Assembly: GCA_024398815.1 (NCBI GenBank)
Contig: JAKSIL010000019.1
Coordinates: forward strand, 1-48,774
Source: Fibrobacter sp.
Lineage (GTDB): Bacteria > Fibrobacterota > Fibrobacteria > Fibrobacterales > Fibrobacteraceae
Length of the DNA stretch: 48,774 bases
Direction: 5' to 3'
The first letter of the stretch is position 1. Each line of letters opens with the position of its first letter. The notes beneath the pieces were generated by a model that was not told the origin of the DNA, made no database searches, and was given only the letters and a program-made list of their open reading frames with translations. Made by a program: the position numbers and the translations under genes. Shown piece after piece: positions 42,554 through 48,774 of this stretch.

Positions 42554-43525
42554 ATGATTATCCGAAAGCACTGGAAAAGGTTCACCCTGATAGTGGCTAC
42601 CCTCTTTTTGGTTAGCTGCGGAAGCGATTCCGAAAGTGTCTCGGCTGATTCTTTGAATTCAGAGCAGTACATCTCGTCTGCAACCCAAAAATCGTCTTCG
42701 TCGCGCCGAGTCAAATCGTCTTCGTCGGAAAGCACTGATCCGTCCTCTAGCGACGTTATCGAATCATCATCGTCCAGTTCGGCAGAAAAACTGAAATCCA
42801 ATGAAGCAATCCCTTCGTCAGGCGAATACCCCTACCTGCTTTACTCCGACCCGAATGTACATTGCAAGGACACTACAATCGTTTATTTGATAAATGACTG
42901 TCCTGTTACGTCAACACTCAAGGAATTCTACACTTGCGAAGAATACAGGGATAAGCTATCCAATAATAAAACCCTTTTTGAAGAAGAACTTGTCGAAATG
43001 GAAAAGGATGCGCTGGAATGCGACTTGCCGGATAGCGCACGTTCCAAGTGCGTCGAAACATACGGCTCCAGGACTTCGTACGTTTGCACTAATGGGAAAA
43101 TTTTCAACTATTCCATGTTGCGAGACGGTCTTGTGTATACTGCTGTAGAGTACGTTAAGTTATTTGTAGTTGATTCAGGCGTGGTATTGAATGGTAACGT
43201 TGAATCCGGCGATTTAAAATCTGACCAAGTTTGCCAAATAGAACTTTTCGTTAGTGCATCGCTTCTCAGAACTTCTACAAAGCGGGTGGCTATCGACAGT
43301 GTCCTTGCCGTCAAGGGCGACCAGATATCTGACGGGCAAAAGGAATGTCTTGAAAATATCGATCCGCCCATGTACCATTACAACGGTGGCGTCATCGGGA
43401 AAACGAAAATTTGCTCCGGGGAAGAAACGGTCAACGATTTCTATCAGGAAAAAGTGGACGAATTGAACGACGAAATCTTTCCGCAAATCAGGGAGTGCCT
43501 TGGCGAAACGGAACCGTCCATCTGA
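42554..43525 (+). CDS. Serine-linker lipoprotein, unknown domain
   Basis: Product of 323 residues with lipobox LVSC (Cys22). Residues about 28-85 form a serine-rich linker with SSSS clusters, characteristic of Fibrobacter lipoproteins. The C-terminal 230 residues contain many cysteines (CKDTT, NDCPVT, YTCEEYRD, ECDLPDS, RSKCVETYG, SYVCTNG, QVCQIEL, ECLENID, ICSGEE, RECLGE), pointing to a disulfide-stabilised extracellular domain that I do not recognise. It ends EPSI. The upstream 260 bp is A+T-rich with a GAAGGAG ribosome site. Surface display is inferred from the lipobox and linker. Confidence 0.82.
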   Translation: MIIRKHWKRFTLIVATLFLVSCGSDSESVSADSLNSEQYISSATQKSSSSRRVKSSSSESTDPSSSDVIESSSSSSAEKLKSNEAIPSSGEYPYLLYSDPNVHCKDTTIVYLINDCPVTSTLKEFYTCEEYRDKLSNNKTLFEEELVEMEKDALECDLPDSARSKCVETYGSRTSYVCTNGKIFNYSMLRDGLVYTAVEYVKLFVVDSGVVLNGNVESGDLKSDQVCQIELFVSASLLRTSTKRVAIDSVLAVKGDQISDGQKECLENIDPPMYHYNGGVIGKTKICSGEETVNDFYQEKVDELNDEIFPQIRECLGETEPSI

Positions 43526-43549
43526 ATTTAACTACATTGCATTGTAGCA

Positions 43550-43732
43550 ATGGCCTTGATTCTTTCCTTACTGTTCTTTGCGTGGTTCGTGAGCGCTATC
43601 GTGCGCGGGGAATTCGCGTACAAGAACGACACGTACAGATTTCGGGAGCACCCGGTGCAGTTCTGCATAATACTCGCGTTCATTCTCGGGTTCGGGATTT
43701 TCTGCCTGCACAGATTTATTAGCGGATTGTAA
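43550..43732 (+). CDS. Small two-helix membrane protein
   Basis: A 60-residue frame with two hydrophobic segments (MALILSLLFFAWFVSAIV and FCIILAFILGFGIFCLH) joined by a charged loop (YKNDTYRFREHP). The composition is typical of a genuine small membrane protein. No good ribosome site is visible, and it follows the lipoprotein stop by 24 bp, so it may be translated by coupling. Function unknown. Confidence 0.5.
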   Translation: MALILSLLFFAWFVSAIVRGEFAYKNDTYRFREHPVQFCIILAFILGFGIFCLHRFISGL

Positions 43733-43762
43733 AGTGAACCCAGGGTGATGAAACCTGTGCGA

Positions 43763-44095
43763 GTCATCCTGGAGGAAGCCGCAGGCTTCCGACGGGATTC
43801 ATACGTAATTTTCCGCAATACGAGATGTATGGATCCCCTTCGGGGGCTTTGCCCCCTCGAGGATGACAAACAATGAAATGCCAAAAGTGATGAAATTTTA
43901 GAGTCATCCTGGAGGAAGCCGCAGGCTTCCGACGGGATTCATACGTAATTTTCCGCAATACGAGATGTATGGATCCCCTTCGGGGGCTTTGCCCCCTCGA
44001 GGATGACAAACAATGAAATGCTAAAATTGATGAAATTTTAGAGTCATCCTGGAGGAAGCCGTAGGCTTCCGACGGGATCCATGTATCACGTCAAA
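43763..44095. repeat. Tandem palindromic repeats, 140-bp period, two complete and one partial
   Basis: GTCATCC occurs at 43763, 43903 and 44043. Units 1 and 2 run 105 bp and end in the inverted GGATGAC (43861-43867, 44001-44007). Between them is a nearly identical 35-bp joiner (ACAATGAAATG...GAAATTTTAGA). Inside each unit are hairpins GGAAGCC-GCA-GGCTTCC and GGGGGC-TTT-GCCCCC. The third copy breaks off after about 40 bp, and its end lies beside the stop codon of the HAD gene. Units 1 and 2 are almost identical, implying recent duplication. The inverted ends make it REP/MITE-like. Frames through it are spurious. Confidence 0.9.
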
Positions 44096-45093
44096 TGAGT
44101 CGGAGGAGTCCCTGCACTATTTCGGATGGCCGCTTGTTTGACTTCGACAATCTTGTCAGCGATGGCCTTTGCCTTTTCGGTGAGCCAAAGCCACGACTGG
44201 CTTGCGTTCGTATAGTCCGCTTCGCCGAACATCTGCACACGATTGTCGCGGCGCAGCGCATCGGCCTGCTTGAATCCCTTCACGTCGCCCTTGGGGTACA
44301 CGGCGAAGGTGGAGCCGCCATTGTAATTCAGGATGCTGAAGGCGGGTACGTCCGAGGGGCCGTCGGCCACGTACACCATGTTCTGGAACGGCACGCGGCG
44401 CACTTCGCGGGCAATGGAAGAATTCACGTCGATTGTTTCGGGGTATTTGTTGCTGCCCTTGTTGATTTCGAAGAGGTAGCGCGTCTTGGAAGTGTTGTCG
44501 AGGGCGCAGGCGATTTGGGAAATCTCGCAAGATCTTTCGGCTTCGCTTCGTTCAGGATGGCGCGCAACGGATTCCAATGCGTCGATGAGTGCCTCCGGAC
44601 TGTCGGCGAATCCGGGCTGCGCCGGCGCTTCGATAAACTCGCAGCCGAAAATCCCATCGACATACGGCGCGATGGCGCTGCCGCGAATGGTTTCTGCAAA
44701 ACCGGTGCTCACCACGTAATGTTCCAGGCGAATGTCGAAGGCTTTGTACTTCGGGTCTTCTTCAATCAGGCGCTTCACTTCGCCGAAAAAGTCGGGGAGC
44801 CCCGGATAAAAAGTCAGTTCCTTGCCGAATTCATGGAGCAGCTTGTTGTTGAGCCCTTTGAAAAGCCCCGCCTTTACGTAAGTCAAAATGTGGTTCAGGT
44901 AGCTCGTGTCGGCGTTTACGGAAATGCCTTGCTTGCCGTAGAACTCGCGGAGAGCGTTTACTTCTCGCCAGAACTTTCCGCCGTCTACGTTGAAGTGGCG
45001 GAAAAGCGGGTCTTGCATGTACGAACTGATGAGGGTCTTGTCGCAGTCCCACACCATGGCGATAATATTCTGTTCGAAAGGCGATGCGTTCAT
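44086..45093 (-). CDS. HAD-superfamily phosphatase-like protein
   Basis: Product of 335 residues. HAD motif I is VWDCDKTL with nucleophile Asp16 and Asp18; motif II is probably VVSTGFA near 127-133; motif IV is VADGPSDVPAF with Asp244 and Asp248. A helical cap fills residues about 25-115. This resembles HAD-IB phosphatases such as phosphoserine phosphatase, but substrate is unknown. Residues about 178-191 (RHPERSEAERSCEI) are encoded by DNA that looks like an intergenic repeat (see the separate entry) inserted in frame. The C-terminal residues abut the 140-bp repeats. It is the last gene of a minus-strand group with the M23-like gene, 68 bp upstream. Confidence 0.85.
   Translation of the reverse strand: MNASPFEQNIIAMVWDCDKTLISSYMQDPLFRHFNVDGGKFWREVNALREFYGKQGISVNADTSYLNHILTYVKAGLFKGLNNKLLHEFGKELTFYPGLPDFFGEVKRLIEEDPKYKAFDIRLEHYVVSTGFAETIRGSAIAPYVDGIFGCEFIEAPAQPGFADSPEALIDALESVARHPERSEAERSCEISQIACALDNTSKTRYLFEINKGSNKYPETIDVNSSIAREVRRVPFQNMVYVADGPSDVPAFSILNYNGGSTFAVYPKGDVKGFKQADALRRDNRVQMFGEADYTNASQSWLWLTEKAKAIADKIVEVKQAAIRNSAGTPPTHLT
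44520..44565. repeat. Repeat-derived insertion inside the HAD gene
   Basis: The stretch from CTCGCAAGATC to TTCGTTCAGGATG (about 44523-44559) has the look of a widespread palindromic intergenic repeat whose translation gives HPERSEAERS-type peptides. It preserves the reading frame. Confidence 0.6.
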
Positions 45094-45161
45094 AAAGTCC
45101 TCCGACTAAAATATAACCTTTTTATATGACAAAATTTGACGTAAAATGTGATTGCGTCGAA

Positions 45162-45989
45162 TTATTTTGTTATAAAGTAGTCTTCCGGGTTGACAGGCAC
45201 GCCGTCAATCCGTATCTCGTAGTGCAGGGCGACACTCGACTCGCGGCCGCTCTCTTCGATGATGGCGATGGGGTCGCCTCTCTTGACTTTTGTTCCCACT
45301 TGCACGAGAGCCTTGCCCAGGTGGGCATAGAACGTGCGCACTTTAGGCATGTGCTCTATTTTTATGGAAAGTCCAAACCCGCGGTGCTTTTTGACTTCGA
45401 TGACGGAACCAGCTCCAGTGGCGACAACCGTATCGCCGACCTGCGCCATGAAGTCGATTCCCCTGTGCGGAAGCTCTTGCTCGGTAAAGGGGTCGTAAAT
45501 CATTTCGAACTTGTTCTTTATGGCGTGGTTGTTCTTGAAGGGGTGGATTACGGGGACTGCAGCCGCTAGCGCGGAGTCCTGTTCCAATCGGTTCAATAGC
45601 TTTTTGAATGTGGTCTCGATTTCGCTGATGCTTTTTCGGGGTGTCGAGTCGTTCGGTCTTTCGCTGTTGTCTTCAAGCGTGAAGGCGAGGCCGCCCATGC
45701 TTACGGTACTGTCTCGCAAAATGCGGGTTTCCTCGGCTTTCAAGATGGATTCGTCCACCGATTTTCGGATGTCCTTGATTTCTTTTTTTATGACTCTGTT
45801 CTGCCGGTACACGTCAACGACATTTCCGTTCGATACGTTGTCTATAATCTCGCTTGGTGAAAAGAGGATGAATCCGACTACGGCAAGCGCAACGCAGAAT
45901 ATGGAAACGACGAAGCTGACGAACGAAAGCTTGTAGTTCTTGCTGCCCGATGTCTTGTCGGGGAAAACATGGATTTCGACTTTTCTCAC
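45162..45989 (-). CDS. M23 (LytM-type) peptidase-like envelope protein
   Basis: Product of 275 residues. A short basic cytoplasmic start, one membrane segment (about 21-43), a helical, probably coiled-coil stretch (about 60-140) and a C-terminal LytM fold (about 150-275). Zinc ligands are conserved: His175 and Asp179 in HRGIDF, and His256 in ALHYEI. The catalytic His223 in YAHL is also present. The other catalytic position, first His of the family HxH, is Ala254. It may be inactive and act as an activator of another wall hydrolase, as EnvC and NlpD do, or keep weak activity. The start overlaps the upstream gene stop by 4 bp (ATGA). Confidence 0.85.
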   Translation of the reverse strand: MRKVEIHVFPDKTSGSKNYKLSFVSFVVSIFCVALAVVGFILFSPSEIIDNVSNGNVVDVYRQNRVIKKEIKDIRKSVDESILKAEETRILRDSTVSMGGLAFTLEDNSERPNDSTPRKSISEIETTFKKLLNRLEQDSALAAAVPVIHPFKNNHAIKNKFEMIYDPFTEQELPHRGIDFMAQVGDTVVATGAGSVIEVKKHRGFGLSIKIEHMPKVRTFYAHLGKALVQVGTKVKRGDPIAIIEESGRESSVALHYEIRIDGVPVNPEDYFITK

Positions 45990-46261
45990 TTTTCTTCGAC
46001 CTTTGTGCCGGCAAGTTTTTGCTCAAGATCGGCGATTTTCTTCTTGGTTTCTTCGATTCCGCCAACGAGTTCTACCACCGAAGGGTCATCTTTCATGGCG
46101 TTCAAAAGGTCCCCCTGCACGGCTGCGTACAGTTTTTGGCCCAGCGACTGGAATTTTGCCTTGAGCCTGCCCTCTTCGTTTGCGAGTTCAACGCGTGTAA
46201 GGGCGCTGGCCGCAAAGCCCATAGCCTTGTTTTTGAGCTTATTTAGTGTAGTTTCGTTCAT
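45986..46261 (-). CDS. Small helical protein upstream of the M23-like gene
   Basis: Product of 91 residues, MNETTLNKLKNKAMGFAASA to a coiled-coil-like end (ETKKKIADLEQKLAG). No signal peptide; mostly amphipathic helix. The ATG at 46261 has AAAGGAACC upstream. A much longer open frame continues upstream across dnaN but is antisense shadow. The stop overlaps the M23-like start by 4 bp, so the two are translationally coupled and probably work together at the inner membrane. Family not recognised. Confidence 0.75.
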   Translation of the reverse strand: MNETTLNKLKNKAMGFAASALTRVELANEEGRLKAKFQSLGQKLYAAVQGDLLNAMKDDPSVVELVGGIEETKKKIADLEQKLAGTKVEEK

Positions 46262-46324
46262 AGTTGGTTCCTTTTCCTTTAAAAAATAGTAGTTTTTAAG
46301 TCGTAAAAACAATGGAGACTTAAT

Positions 46325-46477
46325 ATGAGCCGAAGTGAACGCAGACGCGCTAAGCAAAATGTCAAAAATTTTGTGCCAAAGAAGACCAATTCGATGAACA
46401 AGTGGATCATCGTGGCTTTGGCTGTCATTGCAGTTGTATTCTTCGTGGGTACGACATTGATTCAAAGAGGTGCCTAA
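46325..46477 (+). CDS. Small single-span membrane protein upstream of dnaN
   Basis: A 50-residue frame. The basic start (MSRSERRRAKQNVKNFVPKK) leads to one membrane helix (WIIVALAVIAVVFFVGTTLI) and a short tail. GGAG stands 7 nt before the ATG. It ends 3 bp before dnaN, so they are cotranscribed and probably coupled. The positive-inside pattern predicts a cytoplasmic N terminus. Function unknown. Confidence 0.7.
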   Translation: MSRSERRRAKQNVKNFVPKKTNSMNKWIIVALAVIAVVFFVGTTLIQRGA

Positions 46478-46480
46478 AAA

Positions 46481-47599
46481 ATGAAGTTCCAGATAGAAAA
46501 GAATGCTTTTGCAGACGTACTCCAGGCCGCAGTCAATGCTGTCCCCAACAAGTCTACAATCCAGGTTCTCAACAACTTTTCCCTTCGTCTCGAAGGCAAC
46601 ATCCTCGAAGTGAGCGCTACTGACCTTGACCTCGGTATCAGGGCCAAGGTCGAAGTCCAGGGCGAACGCGACGGGTCTGTCCTCATCAACGCCCGCAAGC
46701 TTCTTGAACTCATCAAGAACCTCGTCGATCCGAGCATCTCCATGGTGAGCGTCGATGTCCAGGACTACCTCGCCAAGATCCAGTGGAGCGAACGCGGCAA
46801 GGCCAGCATTACCGGTTTTGACGCTAGCGACTTCCCTCCGTTCCCCGAGGTCGACGGCGAATCCCTCAACTTTGCCGCAAGCGAACTTGCGTTCCTTGCC
46901 GAAAAGACAATGTTTGCGACTTCCACCGATTCCATCCGTCTCAACTTGAACGGCGTTTATCTTGAGGCCAAGGACGGAAACATTTCCATGGTGGCGACCG
47001 ATGGTCATCGTCTGGGCCGTGCTTCCATCGCCCAGGACGGAGCCAACCTTTCCAATGGCGCAATCATTCCGAAGAAGGCTCTGCAGCACATTCTTCACAT
47101 GGTCAAGCCCGATGCTACCATCGAGGTCCGCACTTCCGCTTCGCACATTTTGTTCAGCAGCGGTTCCACCCAGGTGATTTCCAAGCTCTTCGAAGGTCCG
47201 TATCCCAACACCCGCGCTGTGATTCCGCAGCAGTTCGAACGCACCGTTCAGCTGAACACCCAGGAATTCCAGAACAAGATGCGCAGTGTTATCTCCATGG
47301 CAAACGCACGTACCCACAAGGTCCGCTTGCAAATCGATGGCAACGTCATGGAACTCAGCGCCAACGACCCGGATGTGGGCGGCGATACTCGCGAAGCCAT
47401 TGCCGTTACGCACAACGGCGAAGGTTCGTTCAGCATTGGTTTCGATGGCCGCTATCTTGCCGAAATCTTCAGCATGTGCAAGAGCGAAGAAACGGTGATG
47501 AAGATGAACAGCCCCATCGGCGCGTGCATCATCGAGCCTGCCGGCGAAGACATGGGCTTCTCGTTCCTCCTGATGCCCACGCATCTTACCGACGACTAA
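46481..47599 (+). CDS. dnaN: DNA polymerase III subunit beta (sliding clamp)
   Basis: Product of 372 residues, standard length. It forms the ring that tethers the replicase and other enzymes to DNA. It begins MKFQIEKNAFADVLQAAVNA and has the three repeated clamp folds; ATDGHRLGRA in the middle and the C-terminal MPTHL region, which with its surroundings forms the partner-binding pocket, are conserved. The ATG is 3 bp from the small membrane-protein gene, with little room for a separate ribosome site, suggesting coupling. No dnaA, recF or origin-like DnaA-box cluster is visible nearby, so this is not the common dnaA-dnaN-recF arrangement. A terminator follows. Confidence 0.96.
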   Translation: MKFQIEKNAFADVLQAAVNAVPNKSTIQVLNNFSLRLEGNILEVSATDLDLGIRAKVEVQGERDGSVLINARKLLELIKNLVDPSISMVSVDVQDYLAKIQWSERGKASITGFDASDFPPFPEVDGESLNFAASELAFLAEKTMFATSTDSIRLNLNGVYLEAKDGNISMVATDGHRLGRASIAQDGANLSNGAIIPKKALQHILHMVKPDATIEVRTSASHILFSSGSTQVISKLFEGPYPNTRAVIPQQFERTVQLNTQEFQNKMRSVISMANARTHKVRLQIDGNVMELSANDPDVGGDTREAIAVTHNGEGSFSIGFDGRYLAEIFSMCKSEETVMKMNSPIGACIIEPAGEDMGFSFLLMPTHLTDD

Positions 47600-47620
47600 T
47601 CGAAAAAACAGAATATACAG

Positions 47621-47650
47621 AAGGGCCCGCAAAGGCCCTTTTGTTTTATC
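47621..47650 (+). terminator. Intrinsic terminator after dnaN
   Basis: AAGGGCC (47621-47627) pairs with GGCCCTT (47634-47640), followed by TTGTTTT. Confidence 0.8.
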
Positions 47651-47683
47651 CTCACTACTATCAAAAGTCAATCTTGAATATCC

Positions 47684-48406
47684 ATGTCCAGCCAAATTCG
47701 CAAACGAATCAGTAAAAAGGTGACCAAGGCCCTGCACGACTTCGGCATGATCGAAGACGGCGACAAGGTGCTCGTGGCCGTGAGTGGTGGCAAGGACTCC
47801 AGTGTGCTGTTCATGGAACTGGCGAACCGCGTGGGTCGGTTCCTCCCGAATTGCGAACTGGCGGCTATACACATTCAAAGCGATTTTGCCGATGAAGCCC
47901 CCAGGGAATTTCTAAAATCCCTGGCGGAAGATTACAAACAAATTCCTTTCTACTTCAAGGACGTTGCCGTCGAGGGCCGTCTCAAGGAAGGCCGCAAGCT
48001 CAACTGCTACTGGTGCAGCACGCAGCGCCGCACGGAGCTCATCAAGTTCGCCCGTGAAAACGGGTTCAACAAGATTGCGCTTGGCCACCACATGGACGAT
48101 ATCGTTGAAACGCTTTTGATGAACATGCTGTACAAGGGCGAGTTCAGCGGCATGCCGCCGATGGTCCCCTACGAGAAGTATCCGTGCAGCATCATTCGCC
48201 CTCTGTGCTATTGTGAAGAATCCGAAATTATCGACTATGCTGAAGACGCTGATATCAAGAAGTTTACTTGCACCTGCGAGTTTTCGAAGGCGAGCCATCG
48301 CAAGACTATCCGTGACGAAATCAAAAGCCTTACCAAGGGAAGTTCTACGCTGAAGGCTAATTTGTTCGAAAGCATGCGAAATATTCGAATGGATTATTTG
48401 CTTTAA
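47684..48406 (+). CDS. ttcA: TtcA-family tRNA 2-thiocytidine synthetase
   Basis: Product of 240 residues. TtcA inserts sulfur at cytidine 32 of certain tRNAs using ATP and an iron-sulfur cluster. The PP-loop ATP site is SGGKDS (34-39). The cluster ligands are Cys108 and Cys111 in NCYWCSTQRR and one of the cysteines in FTCTCEFSK near 197-199. GHHMDDIVETLLMNML follows the family pattern. It is shorter than E. coli TtcA (about 310) at the C terminus, so a related sulfur-transfer role is possible. No clear ribosome site precedes the ATG at 47684. Confidence 0.88.
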   Translation: MSSQIRKRISKKVTKALHDFGMIEDGDKVLVAVSGGKDSSVLFMELANRVGRFLPNCELAAIHIQSDFADEAPREFLKSLAEDYKQIPFYFKDVAVEGRLKEGRKLNCYWCSTQRRTELIKFARENGFNKIALGHHMDDIVETLLMNMLYKGEFSGMPPMVPYEKYPCSIIRPLCYCEESEIIDYAEDADIKKFTCTCEFSKASHRKTIRDEIKSLTKGSSTLKANLFESMRNIRMDYLL

Positions 48407-48774
48407 TTTGTTAGTAAATTACTTTGTATGTAATTTGCATTTTGAAAGGAATATTGAAACGTGGCGAAATATGGCTGCGTTTTTTTTTGTGCGTAAAGAA
48501 CGGCTTGGTGGAGTAGCGGGAAGGCGGTGCGCGGAGCGGCTTGCGTCGTCCATGCGGCATGCGTCGGAAACGGTGCGTTTTTATGGTATAACTATATATA
48601 GAGAGCGCGTGTAGAGGAAAAATGCGAGAAAAGATGATTATTTGACGCCTGGAATGGTATTTTTCAGCTGAAAAATTTGCAAAAAAAGAATTCTGGGCGG
48701 TAAACGGACGGTTTTTATTAAAATTAGTGTGAATAGAATGTTTATAATGTGTGTTGGACACTGGTAAAGAGCCG
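48407..48774. other. Right-edge intergenic region
   Basis: No supported gene. The DNA is A+T-rich, with a TATAACTATATATAG stretch near 48583-48600 and a perfect TATAAT at 48743-48748, which could be the -10 of a promoter reading out of the window. Its -35 is poor (TTAAAA at 19 nt spacing). Nothing else recognised. Confidence 0.3.

Noticed and set aside
43764..44009. Small minus-strand frame MSSSRGQSPRRG and its duplicate
   Set aside because: It is translation of the 140-bp repeats; the duplicate frame exists because the DNA is duplicated.
45986..47878. A 630-residue minus-strand open frame across dnaN
   Set aside because: Only its last 91 codons look coding, with a proper ribosome site at 46261; the rest is antisense to dnaN and has no plausible protein features.

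Overview
The window is a chromosomal segment of a Fibrobacter-like bacterium (Fibrobacterota). This rests on content visible in the sequence: a lipoprotein with a FISUMP-type (Fibrobacter succinogenes major paralogous) domain, two adjacent 1300-residue fibro-slime proteins, lipoproteins with poly-serine linkers behind the lipobox, a GH5 cellulase lipoprotein, and several outer-membrane barrel candidates. No tRNA, rRNA, CRISPR array or insertion-sequence transposase was seen.

Layout. 1-6170: a hypothetical gene, an exported thioredoxin-fold protein, a membrane protein, a YggS-type PLP protein and a membrane-tethered AAA+ ATPase behind a near-consensus promoter. 6234-12578: rsmA, an Ala/Pro-rich outer-membrane protein, the GH5 cellulase, and a phosphohexomutase coupled to a barrel protein. 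12603-15520: a short sigma-54 activator divergent from aspartate kinase, whose leader can fold into a three-way junction, then a long spacer with a possible terminator-ended small RNA. 15738-18780: a membrane protein, a single-HKD phospholipase-D-fold protein, a 51-residue exported peptide with the FISUMP lipoprotein, and a frameshifted TPR pseudogene. 18764-24373: an ABC-class ATPase and an envelope group (PEGA protein, LpoB-like lipoprotein, COG3014-like TPR lipoprotein, barrel protein), several separated by intrinsic terminators. 24421-29287: an OmpR-type two-component pair, a phosphofructokinase, a 47-residue protein and an exported TPR-like protein.

29284-30895 is the accessory spot. A serine-linker lipoprotein is cut short against a PD-(D/E)XK-like nuclease gene, followed by three palindromic 39-bp elements with start points exactly 106 bp apart. 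Then come pta (with an unusual cysteine cluster), the two fibro-slime genes, rng, a full-length serine-linker lipoprotein, 140-bp-period tandem repeats, a HAD phosphatase-like gene carrying a repeat-derived in-frame insertion, an M23 peptidase-like gene lacking one catalytic histidine, and, on the plus strand, a small membrane protein, dnaN and ttcA.

Functionally the window mixes housekeeping (translation, replication, aspartate-family amino acids, glycolysis, acetate formation) with cell-envelope and plant-fibre functions. The strongest candidates for undescribed biology are the 106-bp-period palindrome array beside the nuclease-like gene, the structured leader of aspartate kinase, and the putative small RNA at 15341-15520.
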